Shown here: one piece after another, positions 8,785 to 17,113 of the stretch
Layout of the letters: every line of letters begins with the position of its first letter
Numbering within the stretch: the stretch's first letter is position 1
DNA from: Gammaproteobacteria bacterium
Lineage (GTDB): Bacteria > Pseudomonadota > Gammaproteobacteria > Steroidobacterales > Steroidobacteraceae
Direction of reading: 5' to 3'
Length of the DNA: 34,844 nucleotides
Assembly: GCA_004297335.1 (NCBI GenBank)
Contig: SCUD01000123.1
Location: forward strand, 1-34,844
The notes under the pieces: generated by a model
The model's database searches: none
Told to the model about the DNA's origin: nothing
The model's input: only the letters and a program-made list of their open reading frames with translations
Made by a program: the position numbers and the translations under genes

Positions 8785-10616
8785 TGCGCACTGTGGCGCA
8801 ACAGGATGTCGGTGATCTGCGTTTCGGCGCAGCGCAGCAGGCGCTGTGGCAGCGGCTCGCCAATGCCGGCGACGCTGCCGAATACTGCCACGCCTGGCTC
8901 GCGCTGCAATGCGCGCAGATCGACCAGGTCGGCACCGCGTTCCTGCTGCTGCGGGACGAGGCGGGCACCTTCCTGCCCGCCGCGGTCTGGCCGGATCCGC
9001 GGGCCGACGTGTCGCACATGGGGCCGTTCGCGCAGCGCTGCCTGGCGGAACGCCGCGCCATCAGCGAACGCCCGGCGGGCAAGGAGAGCCGGCTGTATGC
9101 CGCCTGGCCGCTCGAGGAAGCAGGCGAGATCTTCGGCACTGTGGTGCTGGATCTCGCTGCACGCGCGGAGCCGGAGCTGCAGCGGCTCTGGCGCGCACTG
9201 CACTGGGGCAGCGGGCGCATCGAGGTCCTGCTGCTGCGCCGGTTGCTGCAGACCCGGGCGGAGGCCACGGAGCGCGCGCGCCTGACGCTCGACATGGCGA
9301 TCAGCATCGGCGAGCAGCCGCGCTTCGACGAGGCACTGCTGCAGCTCGCCAACGAGCTGGCGCAGCGCCTCGCCTGCAGCCGCGTCGCCGTCGGCATCGA
9401 GAAGCGTGGCCGCATCCGGCTGCGCGCGCTGTCGCAGGCCGCGACCGTCGAACGCCGCTCGGAGTTCTCGGCCGCGATCGAGAATGCGATGGAGGAGGCT
9501 GCCGACCAGGGGTGCACGGTCGTGCATCCGCCGCCGGTGGAGGGCAGCGGCGCCATCGCGGTCGCGCACCGCGACCTCGCCCGCCAGGGCGGGGCCTGTA
9601 CCGTGGTCATCAGCCTGCGCGGGCGCTGCATCGGGGCGGTAACCTGCCTCGGCGATGCGCCCTTCGATGCAGCCTTCGTTGCCGCGGCCGAAGCGGCGAT
9701 CGCGCTGCTCGCGCCCAACCTGGCGTTGCGCCGTGAGCTGCAGCACTGGTTCGCGGGCCGCGCCGCGGAGGCACTGCGCGCCTTCTGGCGCGGCTGTCGC
9801 GACCCGCGGCGGCTCAGCTTCCGCGTCGGTACGGCGCTCGCGGCACTGCTGCTGCTGTGGCTCGGCTTTGCGCACGGCGAATATCGGGTCACGGGCCGTG
9901 CGGTAATCGAGGGCGAGCTGCAGCGGGCGCTGGTCGCACCCTTCGACGGTTTCGTCGCCAGCGCCGAGGCGAAGGCCGGCCAGCGCGTGCGGGCCGGCGA
10001 TGCGCTGCTCTCGCTCGACGACCGGGACCTGAAACTCGACCAGCAGCGCTGGCTCGCCGAGGCCGAGCAGGCGGAGCGCAAGTATCGCGACGCGCTCGCG
10101 CGGCACGACCGTGCGAACGCGCGGATCCTGGCCGCGGAACTCGCCGAAGCGCGCGCCCAGGTCGCGCTGGTCGAGGATCGCCTGACCCGGGCCCGGATCG
10201 TCGCGCCCTTCGATGGCATACTGGTCAGCGGCGATCTCAGCCAGATGCTCGGCACACCGGTCGAGAAGGGCAAGGTGCTGCTGGAGATCGCGCCGCTCGA
10301 TGACTATCGGGTGATCCTCAAGGTGCCGGAGGAGGCAATCCGCGAGGTGCGCCTGGACCAGCAGGGCGAACTGGTGCTGGCCGGCCGCGTCAATGAGCGG
10401 ATTCCGTTCAAGGTGCGGAACATCGGTGTCGCCTTCGCCGAGGAGGGCGAGAACCTGTTCCGCGTCGAGGCCGCGCTCGAGACCACCGGCGCGGCGCTGC
10501 GTCCCGGCATGGAGGGCGTCGGCAAGATCGCGATCGGCGAGCGCCGGCTGCTGTGGATCTGGACGCACCCCTTCTTCGACTGGCTGCGGCTGAAGCTCTG
10601 GTACTGGCTGCCCTGA
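8784..10616 (+). CDS. GAF-GAF-transmembrane-HlyD fusion: periplasmic adaptor with a cytosolic sensor half
   Basis: 610 residues. The ATG overlaps the previous stop by one base (TAATG), so translation is probably coupled. Residues about 30-155 and 175-315 look like two GAF-type domains in the cytosol. A membrane segment lies at about 347-363 (ALAALLLLWLGF). The periplasmic part, about 370-600, is an HlyD/membrane-fusion protein: a split lipoyl-like half (VAPFDGFVASAEAKAGQRVRAGDALLS...), a short coiled-coil hairpin rich in Ala/Glu/Arg, the second lipoyl half (RARIVAPFDGILVSGD) and a beta-barrel domain. HlyD proteins normally join an inner-membrane pump to TolC. The pump is missing here and GAF sensing domains are added. 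The adaptor call is secure; the GAF call is moderate and rests on fold-like pattern only. No GAF ligand can be assigned. Confidence 0.85.
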   Translation: MRTVAQQDVGDLRFGAAQQALWQRLANAGDAAEYCHAWLALQCAQIDQVGTAFLLLRDEAGTFLPAAVWPDPRADVSHMGPFAQRCLAERRAISERPAGKESRLYAAWPLEEAGEIFGTVVLDLAARAEPELQRLWRALHWGSGRIEVLLLRRLLQTRAEATERARLTLDMAISIGEQPRFDEALLQLANELAQRLACSRVAVGIEKRGRIRLRALSQAATVERRSEFSAAIENAMEEAADQGCTVVHPPPVEGSGAIAVAHRDLARQGGACTVVISLRGRCIGAVTCLGDAPFDAAFVAAAEAAIALLAPNLALRRELQHWFAGRAAEALRAFWRGCRDPRRLSFRVGTALAALLLLWLGFAHGEYRVTGRAVIEGELQRALVAPFDGFVASAEAKAGQRVRAGDALLSLDDRDLKLDQQRWLAEAEQAERKYRDALARHDRANARILAAELAEARAQVALVEDRLTRARIVAPFDGILVSGDLSQMLGTPVEKGKVLLEIAPLDDYRVILKVPEEAIREVRLDQQGELVLAGRVNERIPFKVRNIGVAFAEEGENLFRVEAALETTGAALRPGMEGVGKIAIGERRLLWIWTHPFFDWLRLKLWYWLP

Positions 10617-10619
10617 GCG

Positions 10620-12767
10620 ATGAGCGAGAAGTTCCTCAGTGACATGTGGTATCGCGTGGCGCAGCTGTGCCCACGGCTGCATCCGCAGGCGCGCATCTTC
10701 CGCCAGCGCTTCCGCGGGCGGGCCTGGTACGTGCTGCAGGACCGGAGCTCGGGGCGGGTCCATCGGCTGACGCCGGCAACCTATGCGCTGATCAACGGTA
10801 TGGATGGCCGCCAGACCGTGGACGCGCTGTGGCAGAAGCTCGCCGCTTCGCTCGGCGATCACGCGCCGACCCAGGACGAGGTCATCCAGCTGCTGTACCA
10901 GCTGCACGCTGCCGATGTGCTGCAGGTGGATTCGATGCCCGACCTCGGCGAGGCCATCGAGCGCAAGCGGCGGGAACGGCGCCAGAAATGGCTGCAGAGC
11001 TTCGGCAACCCGATGGCGCTGCGCATCCGCCTGTGGGATCCGCAGCGCTTTCTCGATCGCAGCTGGCCGTATGTGCGCTGGTTGTTTGGCCCCGTCGGCC
11101 TGGTGCTGTGGCTGGTGGTCGTCGCCGTGGCGCTCCTGCAGGTGGCGCAGAACTGGAGCGTGCTCAGCGAGAACCTCGCCGACCGCGTGCTCGCACTCGA
11201 GAACCTGGTGCTGCTCGGCCTGGCCTGGCCGGTCATCAAGTTCTGCCACGAAATGGCCCATGCCTGGGCGCTGAAGCGCGGCGGCGGCGAAGTGCACGAG
11301 ATGGGCCTGATGTTCCTGGTGTTCATGCCGGTGCCCTATGTGGACGCGACCGCCGCGGCGGCCTTCCGCAGCAAGTGGCAGCGCATCGGCGTGTCGGCGG
11401 CCGGCATCCTGGCCGAGGTGTTCCTGGCGGCACTGGCGATGTTCGTGTGGCTCGCCGCCGAGCCGGGAGCCGTGCGCGCGGTCGCTTTCAACGTGATGCT
11501 GGTCGGCGGTGTCTCGACGATCCTGTTCAACGCGAACCCACTGCTGCGCTTCGATGGCTACTACATGCTGGCCGACCTGATCGAGATTCCCAACCTGGCG
11601 CAGCGTTCCAACCGGCACCTGGGCTGGCTGGTGAAGCGCTATGGATTCGGTGCCGTGGATGCCGTGCCGCCGAGCCAGCAGCCGGGCGAGCGCCGCTGGC
11701 TGACGCTCTATGCCCCGCTGGCCTGGTGCTACCGGGTCGTCATCATGTTCAGCATCGCGCTGTTCGTCGCGGCGGAGTACTTCTTCATCGGCGTGATCCT
11801 GGCGCTGTGGTCGGTCGTGATGATGTTCGGCTGGCCGCTCGCGAAGGGCATTCGCTTCGTGCTGCACAACGCCGAACTGGACCGGCACCGGCGCCGGGCA
11901 GTGCTCGGTACCTTTGGCTGCGCGGCTCTGCTGCTGATCCTGGCCTGCTTCGTGCCGGTGCCGAGCTGGACCAGCGCGGAGGGTGTGGTCTGGGTGCCGC
12001 GCCAGGCCGAGGTACGCGCCGGTGGCAGCGGCTTCGTGACCGGGCTGCGGACCGAGCCGGGTGCGATGGTGCAGGCCGGGCAGCCGCTCGTGGACCTGCG
12101 CGACGACGAGCTGCTCACCGAGCTTGCGATCGCGCGCGCGCGCGTCGAGCGGCTGGGCGTGCAGTTCGCCCTCGAGCGCTTCAGTGACCGGCTGAGTTCA
12201 GAGCTGACGCGGCAGGCACTTGCGGTCGAGGAGGCGAAGCTCGCGCGCGTCGAGCGGCGGGTCGCCGAGCTGACGGCGCGGGCCGGGCGCGAGGGCGAGT
12301 GGGTGCTGCCGGGCGCGCGCGATCTCGAGGGACGGTTCGTCAGCCAGGGACAACTGCTCGGCTACGTGGTGACCGGTTCGCTGAACGACATCCGGGTGGT
12401 CGTTGCCCAGGAGGACGTCGACCGGGTGCGCCATGCGACCCGACACATCGGCGTGAGGCTCGTGGACCGGCCAGGCGAGACGATGAGCGCGCGCCTCGTG
12501 CGCGAGGTGCCCGAGGCCAGTGACGAGGTGCCGTCGAAGGCGCTGACGTTGGACGGCGGCGGGCGGCTGGCCGCCGATCCGCGCGATCCGAACGGACTGA
12601 AGACGCTGGCCCGCACTTTCCAGTTCGAACTGGAGCTGGCGCCCGGCGCGGAGGCGCTCCGCTTCGGCACCCGCGCACACGTGCGCTTCCAGCATCATCC
12701 GCAGCCGCTAGCCGTGCAGCTGTGGCGCCGCCTGCGCCAGGTGCTGCTCGGCACCCTGGGGTTGTGA
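10620..12767 (+). CDS. PqqD-like / M50 site-2-protease / HlyD-type membrane protein
   Basis: 715 residues, starting 3 bases after the preceding stop. Residues about 30-105 resemble a PqqD-type peptide-binding domain (RVHRLTPATYALINGMDGR... ending LHAADVLQVD). A polytopic membrane core follows with HEMAH at 210-214 and NPLLRFDG at 306-313, the two zinc-site motifs of M50 intramembrane metalloproteases. Several hydrophobic helices surround them (first at about 155-177). From about 449 a periplasmic HlyD-like lipoyl domain begins (GSGFVTGLRTEPGAMVQAGQPLVDL), with a coiled-coil hairpin. M50-PqqD-HlyD proteins are known near peptide and large-protein export genes. It sits between an adaptor and a SecA-like ATPase, so it is the best candidate for the inner-membrane channel or processing component. 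The protease residues look intact; activity is inferred. Confidence 0.88.
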   Translation: MSEKFLSDMWYRVAQLCPRLHPQARIFRQRFRGRAWYVLQDRSSGRVHRLTPATYALINGMDGRQTVDALWQKLAASLGDHAPTQDEVIQLLYQLHAADVLQVDSMPDLGEAIERKRRERRQKWLQSFGNPMALRIRLWDPQRFLDRSWPYVRWLFGPVGLVLWLVVVAVALLQVAQNWSVLSENLADRVLALENLVLLGLAWPVIKFCHEMAHAWALKRGGGEVHEMGLMFLVFMPVPYVDATAAAAFRSKWQRIGVSAAGILAEVFLAALAMFVWLAAEPGAVRAVAFNVMLVGGVSTILFNANPLLRFDGYYMLADLIEIPNLAQRSNRHLGWLVKRYGFGAVDAVPPSQQPGERRWLTLYAPLAWCYRVVIMFSIALFVAAEYFFIGVILALWSVVMMFGWPLAKGIRFVLHNAELDRHRRRAVLGTFGCAALLLILACFVPVPSWTSAEGVVWVPRQAEVRAGGSGFVTGLRTEPGAMVQAGQPLVDLRDDELLTELAIARARVERLGVQFALERFSDRLSSELTRQALAVEEAKLARVERRVAELTARAGREGEWVLPGARDLEGRFVSQGQLLGYVVTGSLNDIRVVVAQEDVDRVRHATRHIGVRLVDRPGETMSARLVREVPEASDEVPSKALTLDGGGRLAADPRDPNGLKTLARTFQFELELAPGAEALRFGTRAHVRFQHHPQPLAVQLWRRLRQVLLGTLGL

Positions 12768-12769
12768 GC

Positions 12770-14767
12770 ATGAACCCGGTGCTGCGCGGCTGGTCGGTGG
12801 ACGAATATGCGGTCGGTCTGTATCCCGAGCGCACCGACCGGCATTCCAATGTCGTGGACCGCGCGCTGGCGCGCCAGGCGGGCCGGATGGCGCTGTGGAC
12901 TTCACCGCTGGAGCGGCGGCGCCTGTGGCGCTTCGCTGACGGAGTGCTCGCCCAGGGTGCGACGCTGGAGTCCGAGTCGGAGGACCGGCTCCGCGCGCGG
13001 GTAGCGGAACTGCGCGTGACACTGCCGCGCGCCGGGCTCACGCAGCCGCTCACCGCGCTCGCCTTTGCGCTGGTGCGCGAGATCAGCAGGCGGCGGCTCG
13101 GCATGGCGCATTTCCCGGTGCAGCTCATGGGTGGTGCCGCGCTGCTGCGCGGCCGCGTAGCCGAGATGGCGACTGGCGAGGGCAAGTCGCTGACCGGGCT
13201 GTTGCCGGCGATCACGGTCGCGCTCGCGCGGGTGCCGGTGCACGTGGTCACCGTCAACGAATACCTGGCCGAGCGAGATGCGACCGAGTTCGGTCCGGTA
13301 CTGGAATTCTTCGGGCTGTCGGCCGGGTGGATCGGGCCAGAGCAGGCGCCGACCATGCGGCAGGCGATGTACGCCCGCGACATCACCTGGTGCGTCAACA
13401 AGGACCTGGTATTCGACTACCTGAAGGACGGGCTCGCGGCCGGCACCGACGACAACGTCCGCCGCAGGGTGCTGCGGCGCTTCCTCGAGGGCCGGGCCGG
13501 CATCGACCGCCACCTGCTGCGCGGGTTGTTCTTCGCGATTGTCGACGAGGCGGACAGTATCTTCATCGACGAGGCGCGCACGCCGCTGATCATCTCGAGC
13601 GAGCAGCAGGACGCGGGCGAGGCCGTGCAGTATGCGCTGGCGCTCGAGCTGGCGCGCGATCTCGGGGAGGATGGCTACCGCATCGATGCCGCGGCGCGCA
13701 GCGCGCGGCTGACCGCTGCTGGCCGCCAGCAGGTGGAGCAGGCCTGCGCGGACCAGGACGGGCTGTGGCGGTTCCGGCGGGCGCGCGAGCAGATGGTCGA
13801 GCAGGCGCTCGCGGCGCTGCACCTGTACCTGCGGGATACGCAATACGTGGTGGCCGACGGCAAGGTGCACATCGTCGACGAGTCCACCGGTCGCACGATG
13901 CCGGACCGCTCCTGGGAACACGGCTTGCACCAGATCATCGAGGCAAAGGAGGGGCTCGCGGTCACGCGGCGCCGCGAGACGATTTCGCGGATCACCTACC
14001 AGCGCTTCTTCCGGCGTTACCTGTGGCTCGCCGGTATGACCGGGACCGGTGCGGAAGTGGCGCCCGAGGTCCGTTCCGTGTACGGGGTGGCGACGGTGCG
14101 GATTCCGACCCATCGCCCGGTGCTGCGCCGGAACCTCGGGGAGCGTGTGTTCCGGTGTGCCGACGCCCGCTGGGCCGCGGTGGTCGAACGTATCCGGGTG
14201 ATGGTCGCGAGTGGCCGTGCGGTGCTGGCTGGCACGCGCTCGGTGGAGGCCTCCGAGCATCTGGCCAGGCTGCTTGACGATGCCGGCATCGCCTATACAC
14301 TGCTGAATGCCCGCCACGCGGATGAAGAGGCGGCCATCGTCGCTGCGGCCGGGCAACCGGGCCGCGTGACGGTTGCCACCAACATGGCCGGCCGGGGCAC
14401 CGACATCAAGCTGCACCCGGCGGTCCGGGAGGCGGGCGGGCTGCACGTCATCCTGACCGAATACCACGAATCCCGCCGCATCGACCGGCAGCTGTTCGGG
14501 CGGTCGGGGCGGCAGGGTGATCCCGGCAGCTGCGAGAGCATGGTCTCGCTGGAGGATGAGCTGTTCCGGGCGCACGCGGCACACGCGACCGGCTACATCG
14601 CGCGCCGCTGGCAGGGCAGGGAGGTACTACCCGCATGGTTGGGCGGAATGCTGCGCCGGGTCGCGCAGGCAGCGGCGGAGCGCCGCAATGCACTGGTGCG
14701 CTTTCGCACGCTCGAGGGCGAGAAGCACACGGACCGGCGCCTCGCGTTCGCGGGGTCTCCGGAATGA
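12770..14767 (+). CDS. SecA-like export ATPase (divergent, C-terminally shortened SecA paralogue)
   Basis: The ATG at 12770 is 2 bases after the M50 stop and gives 665 residues, against about 900 for housekeeping SecA. Motor motifs in order: GEGKS (Walker A, about 136-140), VHVVTVNEYLAERDA, DEADS (Walker B, 259-263) followed by IDEARTPLIIS, VDESTGRTMP (about 369), LAGMTGTGAE, NMAGRGTDI (538 on) and GRSGRQGD (577-584). The interval between DEADS and VDESTGR is about 110 residues, against roughly 185 in E. coli SecA, so the preprotein cross-linking domain is shortened. Only about 80 residues follow GRSGRQGD, so most of the helical scaffold with the two-helix finger, the wing and the SEC-C tail are absent. 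An N-terminal extension of about 30 residues precedes the Walker A motif. The family call is certain; a dedicated role in exporting the giant protein is inferred from the operon. Confidence 0.93.
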   Translation: MNPVLRGWSVDEYAVGLYPERTDRHSNVVDRALARQAGRMALWTSPLERRRLWRFADGVLAQGATLESESEDRLRARVAELRVTLPRAGLTQPLTALAFALVREISRRRLGMAHFPVQLMGGAALLRGRVAEMATGEGKSLTGLLPAITVALARVPVHVVTVNEYLAERDATEFGPVLEFFGLSAGWIGPEQAPTMRQAMYARDITWCVNKDLVFDYLKDGLAAGTDDNVRRRVLRRFLEGRAGIDRHLLRGLFFAIVDEADSIFIDEARTPLIISSEQQDAGEAVQYALALELARDLGEDGYRIDAAARSARLTAAGRQQVEQACADQDGLWRFRRAREQMVEQALAALHLYLRDTQYVVADGKVHIVDESTGRTMPDRSWEHGLHQIIEAKEGLAVTRRRETISRITYQRFFRRYLWLAGMTGTGAEVAPEVRSVYGVATVRIPTHRPVLRRNLGERVFRCADARWAAVVERIRVMVASGRAVLAGTRSVEASEHLARLLDDAGIAYTLLNARHADEEAAIVAAAGQPGRVTVATNMAGRGTDIKLHPAVREAGGLHVILTEYHESRRIDRQLFGRSGRQGDPGSCESMVSLEDELFRAHAAHATGYIARRWQGREVLPAWLGGMLRRVAQAAAERRNALVRFRTLEGEKHTDRRLAFAGSPE

Positions 14768-15582
14768 GCGCCGCGCGATTTCCCGAAGCGCGACTGCTGG
14801 CGGCCTGCGCGATCCTGCTGGCAACGCCGGCGCTCGCGCTCGAGGCGGACTGCGTGACTGAACCCAGCCGGACCGTGGAAGTACGTGCGGCAGTCGAGGG
14901 GCTGATCGCCGCGATCCCGGTCGATCGTGGCGACACCGTGAAGTCCGGCCAGGTCCTGGTGCAGCTCGAAGCCGGCCGCGAGCAGGCGAGTGCCGATCTG
15001 GCACAGTTCCGCGCCACGATGCAGGGCGCGCTGCGCTCCGCCGAGAGCCGCCTCGCTTACGCGGAGCTCAAGGCCTCGCGCAGTTCGCAGATGCATGAGG
15101 AGCGCTTCGTGTCGGCGGAGAACCGCGACGAGGCGCAGACTGAGAAGAAGCTCGCCGAGGCGCAGCTGCTCGAGGTCCAGGACAACCAGCGGGTGGCCGA
15201 GCTCGAGAACCGGCGGGCGCAGGCCGAGCTGCGCCTGCGCACGGTACGCTCACCGATCAATGGCGTCGTCGTCGAACGGTCGATGAATCCCGGTGAACTG
15301 GCTGACAACCGCGACGCCCGGCGCCCGATCCTGAAGCTCGCGAACGTAAGTGTGCTGCACGTCGAGGCACTGCTGCCGCTCGACGCTCACCGCCAGGTCC
15401 GAAAGGGACAGTCGGCGATCGTGATTCCGGAGAATCCCATCGGCGGCCGGCACCCCGCGACGGTCAAGGTCGTGGACCCGGTCATCGATGCGGCGAGCGG
15501 CACCTTCGGCGTGCGGCTCGAACTGCCGAATCCGGGCCAGGCGATTCCGGCAGGCGTGAAGTGCCGGGTCGTGTTCCAGTGA
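14764..15582 (+). CDS. Periplasmic adaptor (HlyD/membrane-fusion family), small secreted form
   Basis: The ATG overlaps the SecA-like stop (ATGA), giving 272 residues; upstream in-frame codons lie inside the SecA-like gene and are not used. A signal peptide is evident (hydrophobic LLAACAILLATPALA at about 11-25, cleavage near ALA). The mature part has a lipoyl half (AAVEGLIAAIPVDRGDTVKSGQVLVQL), a coiled-coil hairpin rich in Glu/Ala/Arg (about 75-160), the second lipoyl half (VRSPINGVVVERSMNPGEL) and a beta-barrel. It resembles RND/MacA-type adaptors that seal a pump to TolC. It is the third adaptor-type component in this operon and has no pump of its own; the downstream TolC gene is the likely partner. 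Confidence 0.92.
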   Translation: MSAARFPEARLLAACAILLATPALALEADCVTEPSRTVEVRAAVEGLIAAIPVDRGDTVKSGQVLVQLEAGREQASADLAQFRATMQGALRSAESRLAYAELKASRSSQMHEERFVSAENRDEAQTEKKLAEAQLLEVQDNQRVAELENRRAQAELRLRTVRSPINGVVVERSMNPGELADNRDARRPILKLANVSVLHVEALLPLDAHRQVRKGQSAIVIPENPIGGRHPATVKVVDPVIDAASGTFGVRLELPNPGQAIPAGVKCRVVFQ

Positions 15583-15595
15583 ATGGGAGATCAAG

Positions 15596-16894
15596 ATGAA
15601 GAAGACGGTAATGTTGTGCCTGCTGGCACTGGGTTCTGCCGAAATGGCTGTTGCCGATGACCTGCTGGGCCTGTATCGCGAGGCGCTGGCGACAGACGCG
15701 AAGTTCGCCGCGGCCCAGGCGCAGTACCAGGCCACCGAGCAGCGGGTCGGACAGAGCCGGGCGGCACTGCTGCCGGCGATCACGCTGAGCGGCAACACGG
15801 CTTCGATCAACCGTGACAGCAACACTTTCAACCGCCAGGACTATACGAGCAACAGCTTCTCCGTGAACCTGACGCAGCCGCTGCTGCGCTGGGAGAACAA
15901 GGTCGCGCACGACCAGTCGCAGGTGCTGGTCGAGCAGGCCGCGGCCGAGCGCGAGCTGGCCCGCCAGGACCTGGTGCTCAGGCTCGCGCAGGCCTACTTC
16001 GACGTGCTGCTGGCGCAGGATGCGCTGGCGACGATTGGCGCGGAGCGTGCGGCCATCGCGGAACAGCTGGCGTCGGCCCGGCGCGGCTACGACATCGGCA
16101 CTGCCAACATCACCGATGTCCGGGATGCGGAGGCGCGGCACGACCTGGTCGGCGCGCAGCAGATTGTCGCCCGCAACGACCTGGCTGCGAAGCGCGAGGC
16201 CCTGAGGGTCATCATCAATCGCGAACCAGGCGATCTCGCTTCGCTGCGCGCCGGCGTCGCGCTCGGCAGTCCCGACCCGGACGACATGGAGGCCTGGGTA
16301 AAGGCGGCGACCACCGACGGACTGGTCGTCGTGGCCGGGCAGGCGGCGCTCGAGATCGCGCGCCTCGAGACCCGCAAGGCGCAGGCCGGGCATTACCCCA
16401 AGGTGGACCTCACGGCGAGCTACGCCGAGTCGCGCTCAGCGACGATCAATACGGTTGGTACCGACCTCGATGAATATTCGGTGGGCGTGCAGGTTTCGGT
16501 GCCGTTGTACTCTGGCGGCGCGGTCGCGGCGCGGCAGCGCGAGACGCAGCACCTGCTGCGCAAGGCCGAGGCCGATCTCGACAGCGCGCGCCGCTCCGGC
16601 GCACTGACGGCGCGGCAGGCGTTCCTGGCGACCCATGCGGGGCTCGCGCAGGCCACCGCGCTCGGGCAGGCGCTGGTATCGGCGCGCACGGCGCTGGCCT
16701 CCAACCAGCGCGGCCTCGAGCTCGGCGTACGCGCGAACGTGGACGTACTGAACGCCCAGCAGCAGGTCTCGACCACCGAGCGCGACCTGGCGCGCTCGCG
16801 CTACGACACGCTGATGTCGCTGCTGCGGCTCAAGGCTGCGGCCGGCAAGCTGTCCGATACGGATGTCACCGGGCTCAGCGCGCTGCTGAACTGA
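15596..16894 (+). CDS. TolC-family outer-membrane efflux/secretion channel
   Basis: 432 residues with a well-placed GGGAG ribosome site (15585-15589) before ATG 15596. The signal peptide is MKKTVMLCLLALGSAEMAVA. The two-fold TolC architecture is visible: paired repeats beginning LYREALATDAKFAAAQAQY, QSRAALLPAITLSGN and, in the second half, AQAGHYPKVDLTASY, with long Ala/Gln/Arg-rich coiled-coil segments and outer-membrane strands (YSVGVQVSVPLYSGG). TolC trimers form the outer-membrane duct of type I and RND systems. It is the last gene of the + strand export operon and supplies its exit channel (inference from context). Length is normal for the family. Confidence 0.95.
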   Translation: MKKTVMLCLLALGSAEMAVADDLLGLYREALATDAKFAAAQAQYQATEQRVGQSRAALLPAITLSGNTASINRDSNTFNRQDYTSNSFSVNLTQPLLRWENKVAHDQSQVLVEQAAAERELARQDLVLRLAQAYFDVLLAQDALATIGAERAAIAEQLASARRGYDIGTANITDVRDAEARHDLVGAQQIVARNDLAAKREALRVIINREPGDLASLRAGVALGSPDPDDMEAWVKAATTDGLVVVAGQAALEIARLETRKAQAGHYPKVDLTASYAESRSATINTVGTDLDEYSVGVQVSVPLYSGGAVAARQRETQHLLRKAEADLDSARRSGALTARQAFLATHAGLAQATALGQALVSARTALASNQRGLELGVRANVDVLNAQQQVSTTERDLARSRYDTLMSLLRLKAAAGKLSDTDVTGLSALLN

Positions 16895-16903
16895 GCCCCC
16901 CGC

Positions 16904-17071
16904 TCAGGCGCCGTGGCACTTCTTGTACTTGCGGCCGCTGCCGCAGAAGCAGGGCTCGTTGCGCCCCGGTTTGGGTTGTTCGCGGCGGTACGGCAACTGC
17001 GGCTCGTGGTGATGCCCGTGATCGCAGTCGGGGCCGTGTACGTGCGGTTCGGTGGGCGCTGGCTTCTGCAT
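16904..17071 (-). CDS. Small SEC-C motif metal-binding protein
   Basis: A 55-residue frame read on the minus strand from ATG at 17071 to TGA at 16904-16906. The C-terminus is a textbook SEC-C zinc motif, [14 protein letters not shown], preceded by PGRNEP; the spacing CxCx8CH matches the metal-binding tail of SecA. The N-terminal half is His-rich ([15 protein letters not shown]), which may add metal binding. Stand-alone SEC-C proteins of this layout are common in proteobacteria and their role is not settled. It converges on the TolC gene with a 9-base gap. Its start codon is 9 bases from the palindrome edge of the adjoining cassette. It is notable beside a SecA paralogue that lacks this very tail, but that may be coincidence. 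Confidence 0.85.
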   Translation of the reverse strand: MQKPAPTEPHVHGPDCDHGHHHEPQLPYRREQPKPGRNEPCFCGSGRKYKKCHGA

Positions 17072-17080
17072 GGTCGCCTG

Positions 17081-17103
17081 AAAAAGGGGACAGTCCCCTT
17101 TTT
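17081..17103. repeat. Left boundary palindrome of the small cassette (GGGGACAGTCCCC core)
   Basis: A perfect inverted repeat with 10-base arms (AAAAAGGGGA / TCCCCTTTTT) around CAG. The core GGGGACAGTCCCC recurs in inverted orientation at 17842-17854. The hairpin with its T-run could also act as a bidirectional intrinsic terminator. From memory, this core is a dispersed repeat in many proteobacterial genomes, leaving peptide tails such as GTVPF or GDSPL in overlapping frames; I cannot verify that here. Confidence 0.8.
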
Positions 17104-17113
17104 CTAAGTCCCT

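Noticed and set aside
8312-11888. Long minus-strand open frames opposite the adaptor and M50 genes
   Set aside because: Low-complexity Arg/Ser/Ala or Gln/His/Arg translations without motifs; they shadow well-supported + strand genes.
17081-17103. Treating the palindrome solely as a terminator
   Set aside because: It has terminator-like form, but the inverted copy at 17842-17854 and the extended match make a cassette boundary the better reading; both roles may coexist.
16913-17107. A + strand frame ending in KKGTVPFF over the SEC-C gene
   Set aside because: It is antisense to the clear SEC-C protein, and its tail is only the translated repeat.
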